Position numbers and translations under genes: made by a program
Assembly (NCBI GenBank): GCA_947454525.1
Contig: CANGJM010000018.1
Coordinates: 1 to 62,913 of the forward strand
Direction: 5' to 3'
DNA: 62,913 nucleotides
Source: Flavobacteriales bacterium
Lineage (GTDB): Bacteria; Bacteroidota; Bacteroidia; Flavobacteriales_D; Crocinitomicaceae
The notes under the pieces: model-generated
Database searches by the model: none
The model's input: the letters and a program-made list of their open reading frames with translations, nothing else
What the model was told of the DNA's origin: nothing
In this document: piece after piece, positions 61,553 to 62,913 of the stretch
How positions within the stretch are numbered: the stretch's first letter is position 1
How the letters are laid out: each line of letters opens with the position of its first letter

Positions 61553-62913
61553 TTAGGAACAATATTGACAATAATCTGAATTTGGTTGATGTTCGAATGG
61601 CTGGGTTTCATCAAATAATTGGACGAGAATTTCGCCAAGTAAATCGTGCACTACAGGAATCATATCCGCTAAGCTGCCATCTTTGACGGTGAGATTAAAG
61701 TCTTCATTTACGTTGATCAGCGAAGTGATTTTTGCTTCATCTGGCAGCACACCATACTTGTCTTTGAAAAACATACAGTAAAGCGCTAATTGAAACGCAT
61801 GCTTTGATTTGAGAAAGGAAGGAATTAATCCTTTCGGGAGCGTTGAATAAACGACTTGCTCTTTTTTAACTTTCCCCGTTTTGTAGTCAATGACGCGGTA
61901 ACGATTTCCAATTCGATCAATTCGATCAATGTATCCTTTAAAATGCAATGTTCTAGTTCCCTGCTCAAATGGCACCAAAATTTCTGTGTGCATTTCTGCT
62001 TCTATCTGCTCGATATATAAAGGTTCGTCGAGTCCCTGGATAAATTCAAGTTCTTTTTTTAGAACGTTTTTGGTAATCTCAACGGCCATTTCATAGCTCA
62101 ATCGATTTTTTCCTGTTTTAAACAAAGATTCATCTTGACCAAAATGATCTAAAAATCCTTTGTACAAACTACTTTTGAAAGTATCCAACATTTTCAAAAC
62201 ATCCTTTTCTCTAACAGGTGGAGGCGCTGGCTGAACATATACTCCTTGTTTGTCCCTTTGAGCGTAGGGTTTAAACAAGTCTTCCAACGTTTTGTGGATG
62301 ATGCTCCCGAAGGTATTGTTCTCGATTTCCTCTTCCACTTCTTTGTCTTCCCCAAATTCAACAAGGTACCTGTAGTAATAGTCCAATGGACAAATCATGT
62401 ATTTATTTACAGCGGAAGCAGATAAAGGCTTATCTAAAAATTCATGAATCCGATTCAGAACCTCAGGTGTTTTTTGAATTTGGGTGGTATTCAATGTTGC
62501 TCTGTCAGCAAATGGAACATGGTAAAACAATTTCTTCCATTGAATGGATGGATTTGCCTTGGTTAATTCCATTTCAATTTGCATTAAATAGCGACTTGCT
62601 TCATTGCTACCTATTTGTTCTGCTGCGGCCGTATAGGTAGCCAGCACCTTTGTTGCTTGATGTAAAAGTCTGTAAAAGTGATGAGCGAATAATCCCTGCT
62701 TCTCTCGTGTAGACGGTAAGTTAAATGCAGCACGCAAATCCATGGGAATCAGTGTGCGAATGGGATTATTATTCGGCAGTTTTCCCTCGTTTAATCCAAG
62801 TATGATGAGGTTTTTAAAATCGATCATACGCGTTTCCAATAAGCCCATGATTTGTAAACCATTGGTTGGATTACCGTGAAAGGCAATCGTCGTTGTGGAC
62901 CAATGTTGGTTGA
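61553..62913 (-). CDS. AddB-like PD-(D/E)XK nuclease, 5'-truncated by window
   Basis: C-terminal 452 residues of an AddB/RecB-type double-strand-break repair protein. The frame stays open to the window edge upstream of the first internal ATG (62848), so the gene continues outside. The helicase-like GLQIMGLLETR segment, the nuclease (RVIDYKTGKVK) and the iron-sulfur cysteines (ICPLDYYYRY and CQYCS) are visible. The usual fourth cysteine is missing because the stop follows CQYCS directly. The AddA partner is not in the window. Confidence 0.85.
   Translation of the reverse strand, partial: NQHWSTTTIAFHGNPTNGLQIMGLLETRMIDFKNLIILGLNEGKLPNNNPIRTLIPMDLRAAFNLPSTREKQGLFAHHFYRLLHQATKVLATYTAAAEQIGSNEASRYLMQIEMELTKANPSIQWKKLFYHVPFADRATLNTTQIQKTPEVLNRIHEFLDKPLSASAVNKYMICPLDYYYRYLVEFGEDKEVEEEIENNTFGSIIHKTLEDLFKPYAQRDKQGVYVQPAPPPVREKDVLKMLDTFKSSLYKGFLDHFGQDESLFKTGKNRLSYEMAVEITKNVLKKELEFIQGLDEPLYIEQIEAEMHTEILVPFEQGTRTLHFKGYIDRIDRIGNRYRVIDYKTGKVKKEQVVYSTLPKGLIPSFLKSKHAFQLALYCMFFKDKYGVLPDEAKITSLINVNEDFNLTVKDGSLADMIPVVHDLLGEILVQLFDETQPFEHQPNSDYCQYCS

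Noticed and set aside
1..62913. CRISPR arrays, phage, transposons or defence islands
   Set aside because: No direct-repeat array, transposase, integrase, or attachment site was seen; the gene content is mostly core.

Overview
The window looks like the chromosome of a Bacteroidota bacterium, most likely order Flavobacteriales and possibly a Fluviicola/Crocinitomicaceae-type lineage. This rests on four things seen in the sequence: low-GC, densely packed genes with weak Shine-Dalgarno sites; repeated Bacteroidota-type promoter boxes (TAnnTTTG, sometimes with TTG 19-20 bases upstream); a heavy load of type IX secretion (T9SS) and gliding-associated proteins (PorW/SprE, PorP/SprF, two gliding-type C-terminal domains, two Por-type sorting tails); and lineage-typical fusions such as MurF-Alr. 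The genus is an inference.

Layout. 1-6.9 kb: a cysteine-rich DUF3109 gene diverges from rimP-nusA-infB, followed by tatA and gatA. 6.9-13.7 kb: a LysM lytic transglycosylase, two glycosyltransferases, a UbiA-like membrane protein and leuS, read as envelope and glycan genes. 13.7-16.2 kb: a CarH/LitR-like MerR-B12 regulator, engB and a T9SS cargo protein. 16.3-20.7 kb: yebC, porW, bactofilin, atpZ and a small membrane protein; the ATP synthase genes that would be expected next are not there. 20.7-25.9 kb: an M28 peptidase, an acidic unknown protein, tdk and murF-alr.

25.9-33.4 kb is the least ordinary part. Two closely related secreted or outer-membrane proteins flank a helix-turn-helix gene. 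Two near-identical promoter cassettes with inverted repeats stand before the second paralogue and before an unrelated CsgG-like gene. A membrane-anchored class III adenylate cyclase-HD protein follows, with an N-terminus that looks like a truncated sensor, then a DUF2490 protein and a lipoprotein. 33.5-37.6 kb: a CotH/thrombospondin-repeat T9SS cargo paired with PorP/SprF. 37.6-46.7 kb: a GH3 synthetase, a universal stress protein, fbp, an exbB-exbD-tonB operon and mfd. 46.8-53.7 kb: two YceI proteins, a membrane protein, a second gliding-type cargo, a TMTC-like TPR membrane protein and an OmpA lipoprotein. 53.9-62.9 kb: a HEAT-like protein, yicC, gmk, nadD, a T9SS cargo, DUF4286, rsmA, a YwqK/MORN repeat protein, a LysE exporter, a small acidic protein and the 5'-truncated end of an AddB-like nuclease.

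I saw no CRISPR array, tRNA, rRNA, insertion sequence or prophage, and no stretch over 300 bases without a gene. I did not find a self-evident new multi-gene system. The most interesting signals are the duplicated promoter cassette, the overlapping convergent gene ends whose stop codons lie inside palindromes, the CarH-type photoreceptor candidate, the cyclase-HD protein and the detached atpZ.
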